DNA of 33,285 bases from Anaerolineales bacterium (GCA_024710905.1 JANJTV010000126.1:1-33285), one strand, 5' to 3'. Positions 15,036 through 23,325 are shown, numbered from the stretch's first letter. Numbers and translations: made by a program. Notes: generated by a model not told the origin, from the sequence alone.

Positions 15036-15530
15036 ATGACCCTAGACCCTTCCCTTGTAAACAGTGTTTTGTTGATCCTGACGGCTTTTGGTGGCGCGTT
15101 CCTTGCGGCACTCTGGCTGGCGCTGGTGGTCTGGACGTGGCGGGACATTCGTAATCGTGCGCGTGACCCGCTGGCGCAGGTGCTGGCCGTGCTGGTAGTG
15201 GCCGTGCTCAATCTGCCGGGTGTGCTGGTGTATATGATCCTGCGCCCGGCCCGTACGCTGGAAGAGGAATACCAGCGCACGCTAGAAGAGGAAGCCCTGC
15301 TGGCCTCGATTGAAGAACAAGCGCTTTGCCCCGGCTGTGAGAGGCGTGTGAAGGAAGGCTGGCAGGTCTGCCCGAACTGTCACACCAGGTTACGTAAGGC
15401 CTGCCATGCCTGCGGCCAGTTGATGGAATTGCCTTGGAACCTGTGCCCGTATTGTGGCACACCCGCCCCCGGCGTCCGCAAGGAAGAACCTGCTGCCCCG
15501 GCTGAAGCCCGGCTGCCGGAATTGGATTAG
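15036..15530 (+). CDS. Membrane protein with double zinc ribbon
   Basis: The 164-residue protein has two membrane segments (~9-33 and ~45-67), a short acidic helical linker, then two zinc ribbons: CPGC...CPNC and CHAC...CPYC (eight Cys in four CxxC knuckles, ~98-145), ending in a Pro/Ala/Glu tail. Double zinc ribbons of this kind usually mediate protein or nucleic-acid contacts; the role here is unknown. GGAG precedes the ATG, and a -10-like TAAAAT overlaps the selB stop. The gene follows selB by 18 bp and could be co-transcribed. It ends at a hairpin terminator. Confidence 0.85.
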   Translation: MTLDPSLVNSVLLILTAFGGAFLAALWLALVVWTWRDIRNRARDPLAQVLAVLVVAVLNLPGVLVYMILRPARTLEEEYQRTLEEEALLASIEEQALCPGCERRVKEGWQVCPNCHTRLRKACHACGQLMELPWNLCPYCGTPAPGVRKEEPAAPAEARLPELD

Positions 15531-15540
15531 CTCAACTATG

Positions 15541-15567
15541 GGCCTGCTTGCAGGCCTTTTTTCTTTT
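15541..15567 (+). terminator. Terminator just upstream of menC
   Basis: GGCCTG-CTTG-CAGGCC (6-bp stem, 4-nt loop; the TG/CA core may close further) is followed by TTTTTTCTTTT. The T-tract runs straight into the Shine-Dalgarno GGAGA of the next gene. Confidence 0.85.
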
Positions 15568-15578
15568 GGAGACTTTCA

Positions 15579-16685
15579 ATGAAAATAGAACAGATTACCC
15601 TTTCCCTGCTGCGTATGCCGCTGGTTTCGGCGTTTGAAACGTCTTTTGGGCGCATCACCCATCGTGAGTGCATCCTGCTGGAGGTGCGCGCCGGGGGGCT
15701 GACCGGCTGGGGGGAGGTGGTGGCAGACCACGACCCCGGCTATTCCTACGAAACGACAGGTACAGCCTGGCACATCCTTGAAGAGTTTATTGCGCCGCTG
15801 CTGGTCGGGCAGGATGTGGTGGATGTGCCGGACTTCCAGCGCCGCGTGGAAGGGATTCGCGGGCATCACCTGGCCAAAGCCGGATTCGAGATGGCCCTGT
15901 GGGACCTGCTCGGCAGGCGAGATGGCAAATCGCTGCGTGAAATGCTTGGCGGTCAGAAAACCCGCGTAGACGTAGGCGTCTCTGTGGGCCTGCAGGAAAG
16001 CCCCGAAAAACTGGTGCAGGTCGTGGGAAACTACCTGGCCGAAGGATACCAGCGCGTTAAACTAAAGATCAAGCCGGGTCGCGATGTGGGCGACGCCAGG
16101 GCTGTACGCATGGCTTTCCCGGAAATCAAGTTACAGGTGGACGCCAACTCGGCCTACACGCTTGAAACCGCCCAGGCCCTGCACCCGCTGGACGACCTTG
16201 ACCTGTTGTTAATCGAACAGCCCCTGTTCGAAGATGACATCTGGGATCATCACAAACTACAAAAAGAACTGAATACGCCCGTCTGTCTGGATGAAAGCAT
16301 TGTCAGCCCGCGCCACGCCCGCTACGCGATCGAGATGCAGGCCTGCCGTGTCATTAACATCAAACCCGCGCGGTGTGGTGGCATCAGCCAGGGTGTGATG
16401 GTGCACGACCTGTGCCAGCAGCATGGCCTGCCTGTCTGGCATGGCGGCATGCTCGAGACCAACATTGGCCGCGCCAGCAACCTGGCCCTGGCCAGCCTGC
16501 CCAACTTTCGCCTGCCTGGTGACATCTCCGCTTCGGCGCGTTACTATCCCGAGGATGTGACCGAACAAACCTTCAGTCTCAACCCGGACAGCACAATCAG
16601 CGTGCCGGAGGGGCCGGGGCTGGGCGTCACCGTGATTCCTGCGCAGGTGAAAAAATTCAGCCTGCGGCAGGGTGTTGTTAAATAG
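15579..16685 (+). CDS. menC: o-Succinylbenzoate synthase / N-succinylamino-acid racemase
   Basis: Member of the enolase superfamily, muconate-lactonizing subgroup. Catalytic acid/base lysines are Lys161/Lys163 (KLKIK) and Lys262 (INIKPAR); the Mg ligands are Asp188 (VDANSAY), Glu213 (IEQP) and Asp238 (LDES). Spacing is as in the Amycolatopsis OSBS/NSAR enzyme (one residue offset). GGMLETNIGRA near the C-terminus is the substrate-specificity block of this OSBS/NSAR clade. OSBS makes o-succinylbenzoate for menaquinone; relatives racemise N-succinylamino acids, and sequence alone cannot separate them. No other men gene lies nearby. GGAGA is six bases before ATG. 368 residues, full length. Confidence 0.92.
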   Translation: MKIEQITLSLLRMPLVSAFETSFGRITHRECILLEVRAGGLTGWGEVVADHDPGYSYETTGTAWHILEEFIAPLLVGQDVVDVPDFQRRVEGIRGHHLAKAGFEMALWDLLGRRDGKSLREMLGGQKTRVDVGVSVGLQESPEKLVQVVGNYLAEGYQRVKLKIKPGRDVGDARAVRMAFPEIKLQVDANSAYTLETAQALHPLDDLDLLLIEQPLFEDDIWDHHKLQKELNTPVCLDESIVSPRHARYAIEMQACRVINIKPARCGGISQGVMVHDLCQQHGLPVWHGGMLETNIGRASNLALASLPNFRLPGDISASARYYPEDVTEQTFSLNPDSTISVPEGPGLGVTVIPAQVKKFSLRQGVVK

Positions 16686-16712
16686 CGTCCAATTTTGTTA
16701 CAAGGAATTTTC

Positions 16713-18329
16713 ATGCAACGACTGTTTATGCTTTGCCTGGTTGCCTACCTGTTGCTGGCGGCCTGTTCTCCTGTGGATGCGCCGATTGTGGAACCGGTGG
16801 CTTCTCCCACGGGCCTTGCTGCTCCGATTCAGCCAACTGCTACGGAAGTGCCGCGTGGCGTGTGGATGACCCCGGCTGCGCCGGAGTCTTTCCAGCTTGC
16901 GGCCACCCTGCAAAATGTTCCGCTGGCGGGCTCCCCCGAAGCGGCTGCCGTTTCGGTGAGCATTGTCCCTACCGGTGAGGCACAGAGCCTGTGGATCTAT
17001 GCCTTGTCGGCTGCTTTCCCGACGGTCCGCGATGGCTACGGCCTCGATGAACTAAAGGGTGCCTGGCAGGGCAACGGCCCCGGGTTTGTGATGACGGAAT
17101 CCACACTGGAGGCGGTAAAAGACCTTTTTGGCGCCGAACCAGCCCCGGGCGTGGTCCGTATTGCTGAAGCAGGTGAAGTGACCGACCTGTTATGGGAAAA
17201 CCGTGAATGGCTGGCGATCCTCCCGTTTGAGAATATCCAACCCGAAATGAAGGTGCTGGAAGTGGATGGTCAATCACCATTGAGGAAATCATTCGAACTT
17301 GCCACGTATCCCCTTAAGGTAGGTTTTGCCGCCCAGGGCGCCGGATTTGACCTGCCAGCAACCAACCGTGACCCGGCGAAACTGACAACTGTCATCATGA
17401 CGGGCGTCACTGCCCTGGTGCGTGCCACGGCTTACAAAATGGAATTGATCGATGTAACCTACCCGGGGATTGATCTTCGTGACTGGCTGGTGGAGGCGGA
17501 TATTACCCATATTTCAAATGAAGTGCCCTTTGCCCAGGGCTGTCCCTTCCCGAACCCCAGTCAGAAACGGCTGATTTTTTGCTCTGACCCGAAATATATT
17601 GAATTACTTGAATTTGTTGGCACGGATGTGGTGGAGTTGACCGGCAATCACTTCCAGGATTGGGGTCGCGAGGCGACCCTGTATACATTGGAAATGTACC
17701 GTGAGCGTGGCTGGCCCTATTATGGCGGGGGGGCTGACCTGGCCGATGCGCGGCGCCCGGCCCTGCTGGAAGCCAATGGTATGAAATTTGCCTTTATTGG
17801 CTGCAACCCGGTTGGGCCTGAGTTTGCCTGGGCGCGGGAGGACGGCTGGCCTGGTGCTGCACCGTGCGGTGACTTGCAATGGATGCTGGACGAAATCTCC
17901 CGGCTGAAAGGGGAAGGCTATGTTGTGGTTGCCACCTTCCAGCATTTTGAATATTACTCTCCTGAGCCGCGCCCGGGGCAGTTGAGGGATTTCAGGGCGG
18001 CAGCCGATGCCGGTGCAACGATTGTGAGCGGTTCCCAGGCTCATTTTGCCCAGAGCATGGAATTTTATGGCGACTCATTTATCCATTATGGATTGGGGAA
18101 TTTGTTCTTTGACCAGATGGGTTATGACAACCCGACCAACGGGCAGCGAACTACAAAAACCAGGCATGAGTTCCTTGACCGGCATGTTTTCTACGATGGG
18201 CATTACCTGGGCGTGGAATTGTTGACCGCCATGTTGGAGGATTTCTCCAAGCCGCGCCCGATGACCCAGGAAGAACGCGAGGCCTTCCTGCTGGAATACT
18301 TTATTGCCAGTGGTTGGATCAATGAATAG
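16713..18329 (+). CDS. CapA-family lipoprotein (PGA_cap phosphoesterase-like)
   Basis: The N-terminus MQRLFMLCLVAYLLLAACSP is a lipoprotein signal with lipobox LAAC (Cys18), so the mature protein is lipid-anchored outside the membrane. The C-terminal half has the CapA/PGA_cap pattern: DVVELTGNHFQDWG, AFIGCNP, VVATFQHFEYYSPEP, VSGSQAHFAQSMEFYGDSF and IHYGLGNLFFDQ. The family is a calcineurin-like metallophosphoesterase fold tied to poly-gamma-glutamate capsule handling. The N-terminal ~200 residues look like a separate substrate-binding-like domain. No capB/capC genes are nearby. ATG 16713 follows AAGGA; the in-frame TTG 16695 would spoil the signal peptide. 538 residues. Confidence 0.88.
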   Translation: MQRLFMLCLVAYLLLAACSPVDAPIVEPVASPTGLAAPIQPTATEVPRGVWMTPAAPESFQLAATLQNVPLAGSPEAAAVSVSIVPTGEAQSLWIYALSAAFPTVRDGYGLDELKGAWQGNGPGFVMTESTLEAVKDLFGAEPAPGVVRIAEAGEVTDLLWENREWLAILPFENIQPEMKVLEVDGQSPLRKSFELATYPLKVGFAAQGAGFDLPATNRDPAKLTTVIMTGVTALVRATAYKMELIDVTYPGIDLRDWLVEADITHISNEVPFAQGCPFPNPSQKRLIFCSDPKYIELLEFVGTDVVELTGNHFQDWGREATLYTLEMYRERGWPYYGGGADLADARRPALLEANGMKFAFIGCNPVGPEFAWAREDGWPGAAPCGDLQWMLDEISRLKGEGYVVVATFQHFEYYSPEPRPGQLRDFRAAADAGATIVSGSQAHFAQSMEFYGDSFIHYGLGNLFFDQMGYDNPTNGQRTTKTRHEFLDRHVFYDGHYLGVELLTAMLEDFSKPRPMTQEEREAFLLEYFIASGWINE

Positions 18330-18344
18330 ATTGTTTTTGAGTTC

Positions 18345-18373
18345 TTGACTTGTGCCTCAAGGAGGCATATGAT
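18345..18373 (+). promoter_or_regulatory. Strong sigma70-type promoter of the HD-GYP gene with spacer dyad
   Basis: TTGACT (18345-18350), a 17-bp spacer and TATGAT (18368-18373) make one of the best promoters in the window. TGCCTC-AAG-GAGGCA (18353-18367), a perfect dyad, fills the spacer up to the edge of the -10, suggesting an operator. Confidence 0.65.
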
Positions 18374-18421
18374 GGAAACTGAAATCAGTTAAATAATGTC
18401 AGGGTAACGTATGGTGGTGGC

Positions 18422-19039
18422 ATGTTAAAAAATATCATCGGATTGAATCGGCATGATAGCCTTGAGCATCTTAAGCTTGCAGCCCATGTGGCTGAGTACG
18501 CTGAATGGGATAATCGAGCTCACTTGGAACGTATTCGTCTATATACATATACCCTGGCTGTTGAAACTGGCATTGAACATTCCCAGGCTGAGTTAATATC
18601 TATCGCCGCGGTCTTGCACGATATTGGCAAAGTGACCATTCCGGCTTCTATTTTGAGAAAGACTGCGAACCTGACGCCTGACGAATATAAAATTGCCGAG
18701 CGACATACTGTTGAAGGCGCACGCTTATTAAGCGGTTCTGACTCACAGATTTTCCAGACAGCCGAGATTATTGCAAAGACACACCATGAGCGATGGGATG
18801 GGTCTGGGTATCCAAATGGTCTACAGGGGAACAACATACCTCTGAGTGGGCGCATCGTTGCCATGGCAGATGTCTTCGATGCATTGACAACCAGGCGTCC
18901 TTATAAAAAAGAAATGAACCTCGACGCAGCTTTAGACCTGATACGCACCTCATCGGGCTCTTTGTTTGACCCGGGTTTGACATTAATATTTTTGAGGAAA
19001 CAAGATGTGCTATTGAAAATTCTTTCATCAAACAATTAA
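18422..19039 (+). CDS. Small HD-GYP domain protein
   Basis: HD-GYP proteins hydrolyse c-di-GMP and related signals. The motifs are: His34 in AHLERIRLYT, HD at 66-67 (VLHDIGKV), HHE at 121-123, the extended block ERWDGSGYPNGLQG with GYP at 129-131, and VAMADVFDALTTRRPYK. The metal-binding set appears complete. At 205 residues it is a bare catalytic domain with ~20 extra N-terminal residues and no receiver, PAS or membrane segment. Its terminal GxxFDP motif is slightly altered (SLFDPGL). A strong promoter and a perfect terminator flank it, so it is its own transcript. It borders the Tad island and could control pilus output (inference). Confidence 0.93.
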   Translation: MLKNIIGLNRHDSLEHLKLAAHVAEYAEWDNRAHLERIRLYTYTLAVETGIEHSQAELISIAAVLHDIGKVTIPASILRKTANLTPDEYKIAERHTVEGARLLSGSDSQIFQTAEIIAKTHHERWDGSGYPNGLQGNNIPLSGRIVAMADVFDALTTRRPYKKEMNLDAALDLIRTSSGSLFDPGLTLIFLRKQDVLLKILSSNN

Positions 19040-19041
19040 TC

Positions 19042-19076
19042 ATAAAAATTCCCGCTTAAAAAGCGGGAATTTTTAT
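19042..19076. terminator. Perfect bidirectional terminator
   Basis: A 16-bp perfect stem (AAATTCCCGCTT core) with an AAA loop is flanked by A-runs on one side and TTTTTAT on the other, so it can stop both the HD-GYP gene (+) and the convergent transglycosylase-like gene (-). Confidence 0.95.
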
Positions 19077-19091
19077 GAAGCAGCCCATCTG

Positions 19092-20102
19092 TTATTTTTG
19101 AAAATCATAATAGCGAGCGGTTATATTATTTGTGTATGTTACCGCAAGTTTGCAAACATTCTCATCCATTTTGTTGGATATAACCAACCAACTCATATCT
19201 GCATCGTCTGATGTATAGCTGAGTCTTACTGCATCATACACACACATTGGGCCGGCATTGTAATTGACCAGGGTGAGTTTCCAGAGTGTTGCATAAGTCA
19301 TGGTGCTTTTTGCCGGCTTGTTGGTGATATTGTAAATGATTTGAGAAGTTTGCTTGCAATAACCCAGCAAAGTTTCAGTAATGTATCGAATGCTGCGTTC
19401 GGCTTTTGAAATATCAATCGTATATTCACAACTAGGGCAACTGGCATCCATCAAGGCCAGGAATTGCCCTGCGAGTAGGGCGTCGGATTCTCGTGATATT
19501 TGAAAATATGGATCAGTACATGGTCCGCCATAGATTGCCTGGCAGGCGTCTGCATATAATTCCGGATTCCAAATCATCCCGTTCAAAATTCCAAGATAGG
19601 TGATATGGCCTAATCCATAATGATAGATATCCATTTGAACTGGCCAGAATTGACTCTCGTAGCGGATTAGCTGCTTGATCATGATTGGTGGGACACCAAC
19701 CCGTTGGCCTTCAGCCAGAATTTCATCATCGTATACATTTTGAAGATAGACAACTGCGTCATGTGCTTTTTGTAGTCCACACGAATTGGCATAACCGTTG
19801 AGCCAGAGCCCACCAGAAGGACAATCAGATGCATCAATCATGCCGGCTCGAATTAGCTCACCCGATAAAAACCCATAATATTCATACGTGGCAAGCTCCC
19901 CGGGATCGCTGGGGATATAAAGCCAGTGATATTCCTCATCAGGAATGTCGCTACGGTCGAGGCAGGAAGGGGTAGTATTCACGCCGGTCTGTAGAGGCGG
20001 ATTTTTTACCGGATACTCAAAATTTATTCCCTCGGCGGCATTGAATGAAAAATATACCAATCCACTGAACAAAAAGATGATAATCCAGTTGGGAATTTTC
20101 AT
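19092..20102 (-). CDS. Exported lytic-transglycosylase-like protein (SLT fold)
   Basis: The 336-residue protein starts with MKIPNWIIIFLFSGLVYFSF, a signal or anchor segment, so I took ATG 20102 rather than the longer open frame to 20198. Three spaced motifs resemble SLT-type lytic transglycosylases: IRYESQFWP (Glu149, the catalytic acid position), YGLGHITYLG (163-168, where the family usually has GLMQI) and VNYNAGP (281-285, the classical AYNAGP). The insert between the last two is long and has several Cys pairs (for example CQAIYGGPC, CPSC). It would cut glycan strands outside the membrane. It is divergent from the Tad operon, and a wall-opening role for pilus export is plausible. Family assignment is my inference from motifs. 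Confidence 0.7.
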   Translation of the reverse strand: MKIPNWIIIFLFSGLVYFSFNAAEGINFEYPVKNPPLQTGVNTTPSCLDRSDIPDEEYHWLYIPSDPGELATYEYYGFLSGELIRAGMIDASDCPSGGLWLNGYANSCGLQKAHDAVVYLQNVYDDEILAEGQRVGVPPIMIKQLIRYESQFWPVQMDIYHYGLGHITYLGILNGMIWNPELYADACQAIYGGPCTDPYFQISRESDALLAGQFLALMDASCPSCEYTIDISKAERSIRYITETLLGYCKQTSQIIYNITNKPAKSTMTYATLWKLTLVNYNAGPMCVYDAVRLSYTSDDADMSWLVISNKMDENVCKLAVTYTNNITARYYDFQK

Positions 20103-20135
20103 TTTCCGTAAAACCTTATAATTTCCGATACTATT

Positions 20136-20164
20136 ATTATACAACTTATAGTGCAGTATTTCAC
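20136..20164 (-). promoter_or_regulatory. Promoter of the transglycosylase-like gene
   Basis: On the minus strand GTGAAA, a 17-bp spacer and an exact TATAAT (20136-20141) lie 34 bp upstream of ATG 20102. Confidence 0.5.
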
Positions 20165-20207
20165 AAATCGCCACGTTGTAATCTGCATAGACAATCATGT
20201 GGTCACC

Positions 20208-20221
20208 ATGACGAATGTCAT
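20208..20221. promoter_or_regulatory. Possible operator in the divergent Tad region
   Basis: ATGAC-GAAT-GTCAT is a perfect inverted repeat between the two divergent promoters, upstream of the Tad -35. Only symmetry and position support a regulatory role. Confidence 0.25.
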
Positions 20222-20237
20222 ATGGCTTGTTCGTTGA

Positions 20238-20265
20238 TTGTATTTGTGAAATATTTCGCTATAAT
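20238..20265 (+). promoter_or_regulatory. Promoter of the Tad operon
   Basis: TTGTAT (20238-20243), a 16-bp spacer and an exact TATAAT (20260-20265). The spacer contains the palindrome GAAATATTTC. A leader of about 115 nt follows before the first gene; in it AGGGGA and TCCCCT could pair. I find no match to the c-di-GMP riboswitch consensus there. Confidence 0.6.
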
Positions 20266-20387
20266 GAAATTGGTTAAATTTGTTTACTCATTGGCCTTGG
20301 ACGATACAGGGGAAGAATGGAAAACCAGATTTTGTATCCCCTTATTCGCCGGAGAATGTGTGGTGAATAAAGGATTGTGAGACAAGA

Positions 20388-20807
20388 ATGCTCACTCAAA
20401 AGCGCATACCTGGTCAGGGATTGGTCGAGCTGGCCCTTGTATTGCCAGTTTTGCTATTATTGGTTATTGGGGTTCTAGACATTGGGCGGGCATTTTATAT
20501 CAAAATTGTTTTGGAAAATGCCGCACGCGGTGGCGCATATTACATGGTTTATCATCCGGATGGCGGGAAGGTGGATGATTTTTCCTTAGCTAAGACCGCA
20601 GTGCAAATTGAGGCGACTAATTCGGGCATCCTAATAGGTCCTGAAGATATCAATATTCAGTGTTTGACAGGGGGTGTTGTTGACAATAATTGTCCAAGCG
20701 GTTGCATGGTGGTTGTTTCTGTCCAGCATAATCTTGATTTGGTGGTCGGTTCATTTTTTCTTGGGCCGCTTTCTATAAGCAACGAGGCCCGGATGTTTAT
20801 CCCATGA
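20388..20807 (+). CDS. TadE-like pseudopilin 1
   Basis: The N-terminus has the TadE signature: a short basic leader, then GQGLVELALVLPVLLLLVIGVLDIGRAFY, i.e. a class III prepilin-like cleavage region with the Glu of the mature N-terminus and one hydrophobic helix. The rest (~100 residues) is an extracellular head with Cys pairs (QCLTGG...NNCPSGC). TadE-type minor pseudopilins help build or prime Tad pili. 139 residues. It is the first gene of the Tad operon; its end overlaps the next start by 4 bases (ATGA). Confidence 0.88.
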   Translation: MLTQKRIPGQGLVELALVLPVLLLLVIGVLDIGRAFYIKIVLENAARGGAYYMVYHPDGGKVDDFSLAKTAVQIEATNSGILIGPEDINIQCLTGGVVDNNCPSGCMVVVSVQHNLDLVVGSFFLGPLSISNEARMFIP

Positions 20808-21256
20808 AATCGCCCAGCCATTGTTCAGCGCAAGCAATCGTGGAATTTGCCCTCACCATCCCGATAATTTTATTTGTGGTTTTGTTATTTTTTGATCTGG
20901 GCAGGGTGGTGTACCAGTATTCAGCGCTCCAAAATGCTGTTCGTGAGGCGGCGCGATATGCAACTGTGAATCGTTTTACGACTGCTTCTCAGCGAGAAGC
21001 AGTCGTAGACCAGATCGTTATGGACTATGCCATTGGTGTAGATTTGAGTGTTGATGATATTTCCCTATATTGTGACAGGGACCAATCAGATTTAAGTTTG
21101 CCATGTGACGAATACATCACCGTGGCGGCAAATACGGATATTCAACCAATAACTATTTTGGGAGCCCGGTTGATTGGTGTAGGGAACACAATTCCGGTTA
21201 TTGCCGAATCCACGATGCAGATGACGCCATTTGGCAAGTCTAAGCAGGATGGATAG
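20804..21256 (+). CDS. TadE-like pseudopilin 2
   Basis: This 150-residue TadE-family protein has AQAIVEFALTIPIILFVVLLFFDLGRVVYQYSALQNAVREAARYA as its signature, with Glu after the processing region and the conserved RxAARYA end of the pilin helix. The exported head contains one likely Cys pair (LYCDRD...LPCDEY). It is probably processed and assembled with the neighbouring TadE- and TadG-like proteins. Start and stop overlap both neighbours, so the three genes are translationally coupled. Confidence 0.9.
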   Translation: MKSPSHCSAQAIVEFALTIPIILFVVLLFFDLGRVVYQYSALQNAVREAARYATVNRFTTASQREAVVDQIVMDYAIGVDLSVDDISLYCDRDQSDLSLPCDEYITVAANTDIQPITILGARLIGVGNTIPVIAESTMQMTPFGKSKQDG

Positions 21257-21260
21257 CACA

Positions 21261-22463
21261 ATGAAAACTAAATACGAAAAAGGACAAAGCCTAGTTTTTG
21301 TAACAATCGTCTTATTTGGTTTATTTGCCATGGCGGCATTGATCGTTGATGGGGGGAGTCTTTACTTGAATCGCCGCGAAGTGCAGACAGCTGTTGATGC
21401 GGCCGCCCTGGCCGGGGCTTATGTTAAGTGTGTTGAGAAGGGAACATTCTCTGAAATTGAAGCGGCAGTAATGCAATATGCTATTACAGAAAACGGTGCG
21501 ACCACGATAGATAGCATAACCGCCGAGCCGGATGGATCTGTATTAGTGCGTGCCAGTCTGTCGTCCCCATCATTTTTTGCCGGATTACTTGGTTTTGACG
21601 CCAATATTGCCCAAGCAGAGGCGGCAGCTGGTTGTTTTTCCCCAAAAACAATGGTGAACCTGCTACCCATTGCTTGGTCTTGTCGTGCGCCGATAGGAAG
21701 TTCAGTCGAACAATGCACACTTCAGACCATTCCATGGAAAATTTTTAAGACCATTCAATCCACGTTCAATTTTGATACAAATTTGTTGGATGAGGGTGAT
21801 GAGATTAATTATTCCAGTTATTACGATGCGGCTCCCGGTGATGGGAAACTGATCTATCTTGTTATTGATAGTGATAAGTTTGACCCGCTGGTAGATTGTC
21901 AAGAGCTGAACCCGGCAGGCACTATTAATTGTGATTTTGATAACGATGGTCTTCTGAATGTTGACGGAGGTGCTAATCGAGGTTGGTTGTTGCTGGACGG
22001 TACCGGGGCAAGTGACCTGACCGACATCATGTTAAATGGCTATCCAGACCCAATTACTCTGCCGCACTGGTTCCCCGGCAAAAGTGGTGTTTCAAATAGC
22101 GTTTTCATCAATGCCCATTCTATTCGGTTTAATGTCGCCATGATCCCGGTTTATAACGCGATTTGTGATAATACAACTGCCAATGACTTGCCAGGTAATT
22201 GCCCAACGGAATATCAGGTGGGAGATTTGGTTACGGGGGACAGTGGTAATAAGACATACTACCGTGTTGCTGCTTTTGCGCCATTTGTGATTACCTGCGT
22301 TTCCAAGGGGAATTCGGAATATTGCCCCGGTAAGGCTCTCTCAAATGTAAAAAGCAATACATCCACGATCGAAGGGTATTTTGTCAATGGATTTGTTGAA
22401 GGCGATGATATCGATCCAGGTGGTTTTGATCTAGGCGTGTATATCATTTCTTTGGTCAGGTAA
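21261..22463 (+). CDS. TadG-like pilus assembly protein
   Basis: The N-terminus KGQSLVFVTIVLFGLFAMAALIVDGG, then LYLNRREVQTAVDAAALAGA, is the TadG/Flp-associated 'putative Flp pilus assembly' signature. A ~330-residue exported region follows with spaced Cys pairs (SCRAP...EQC, CQELN...NC, CDNTT...NC, CVSKG...YC), suggesting disulphides. No clear von Willebrand A MIDAS motif is seen. Two starts are possible: ATG 21249, or ATG 21261 with AGGA at better spacing, which I prefer. It overlaps or abuts the TadE-like 2 stop. Role: minor surface component of the Tad pilus (inference). Confidence 0.85.
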   Translation: MKTKYEKGQSLVFVTIVLFGLFAMAALIVDGGSLYLNRREVQTAVDAAALAGAYVKCVEKGTFSEIEAAVMQYAITENGATTIDSITAEPDGSVLVRASLSSPSFFAGLLGFDANIAQAEAAAGCFSPKTMVNLLPIAWSCRAPIGSSVEQCTLQTIPWKIFKTIQSTFNFDTNLLDEGDEINYSSYYDAAPGDGKLIYLVIDSDKFDPLVDCQELNPAGTINCDFDNDGLLNVDGGANRGWLLLDGTGASDLTDIMLNGYPDPITLPHWFPGKSGVSNSVFINAHSIRFNVAMIPVYNAICDNTTANDLPGNCPTEYQVGDLVTGDSGNKTYYRVAAFAPFVITCVSKGNSEYCPGKALSNVKSNTSTIEGYFVNGFVEGDDIDPGGFDLGVYIISLVR

Positions 22464-22491
22464 GTTAGGGCTTTCTACATAGGAGGTTACT

Positions 22492-23325
22492 TTGAACTCT
22501 CGACTACAAACCGGGTTAATTATTTCCCTGATTGGGGTTTTCCTGATTTTGGCTGGAGTATTTGCGGCCGTACGCTTGCTCAATCTCACTATTGTTCCTG
22601 CCAGCGCGCAGCCGACCCCGCAGCCGGAAACCAGATTGATGGTTGTTGTGGCTTCCCATGATATTCCATCCGGGCGAGTCCTATCCCAAGATGACATAGT
22701 TCTTGAAGAAATCCCTTTGCAGTATGTGCCCCGAGACACCATATCAGCATTCGACTTAGCGGTTGGCAAGATTACGAAGACGGACCTGTTTCAAGGAGAA
22801 ATGATCCTTTCTCATAACTTGGCTAATCCGACCGGGCAAATTTATGACATTGCCTATGTATTGGATGATACGCATGTCTTAATGGCTATTCCCGCGACAG
22901 ACCTGATGAGCCGTGAAGCTCTGATTAAGCGAGGTGACATTATTGATGTCCTGGCAACACTCTCGATTCCCGCCGAACCATCCATTGGCGAACAGGATCT
23001 TGAAGATGGAGATGATTTAACTCCGAAGCTGGTTACCTTTGGGGCTTTTCAGAGATTGAACATCACAGCAATTGTGATTGATATTATTCAAAATGAGGAT
23101 GTTGATGCGCCCATTGATGGTTTTCCCGAGCGAGAACAAGTAGTGTTGCAAGCCTACCTAATCGCTCTGGATCCTCAAGACGCATTGGTGCTTAAGTTTA
23201 TTAAAGATAACGGAGGCATATTCGATTTTGTTCTGCGGGCTCCGACATCGACTGGGGAGTTTGAGCTGACCCCCGTCACGGCTGAATTTATAAAAGAATT
23301 ATATGGTCTGGAGCTTATTCCTTGA
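22492..23325 (+). CDS. cpaB: CpaB/RcpC pilus assembly protein
   Basis: The protein has one N-terminal membrane helix (~7-28), a short linker, an SAF domain (~48-115: VVVASHDIPSGRVLSQDDIVLEEIP, with VGKIT and GE), then the RcpC domain (~120-270; IPATDLMSREALIKRGDIIDVLA). In diderms CpaB sits with the secretin; here it would face the wall. TTG 22492 is the start, seven bases after a strong AGGAGG. 277 residues, typical length. Confidence 0.93.
   Translation: MNSRLQTGLIISLIGVFLILAGVFAAVRLLNLTIVPASAQPTPQPETRLMVVVASHDIPSGRVLSQDDIVLEEIPLQYVPRDTISAFDLAVGKITKTDLFQGEMILSHNLANPTGQIYDIAYVLDDTHVLMAIPATDLMSREALIKRGDIIDVLATLSIPAEPSIGEQDLEDGDDLTPKLVTFGAFQRLNITAIVIDIIQNEDVDAPIDGFPEREQVVLQAYLIALDPQDALVLKFIKDNGGIFDFVLRAPTSTGEFELTPVTAEFIKELYGLELIP

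Noticed and set aside
20266..20387. Possible c-di-GMP riboswitch in the Tad leader
   Set aside because: The leader length and nearby HD-GYP gene made it attractive, but I find no GEMM-like conserved core and only a short 6-bp pairing.
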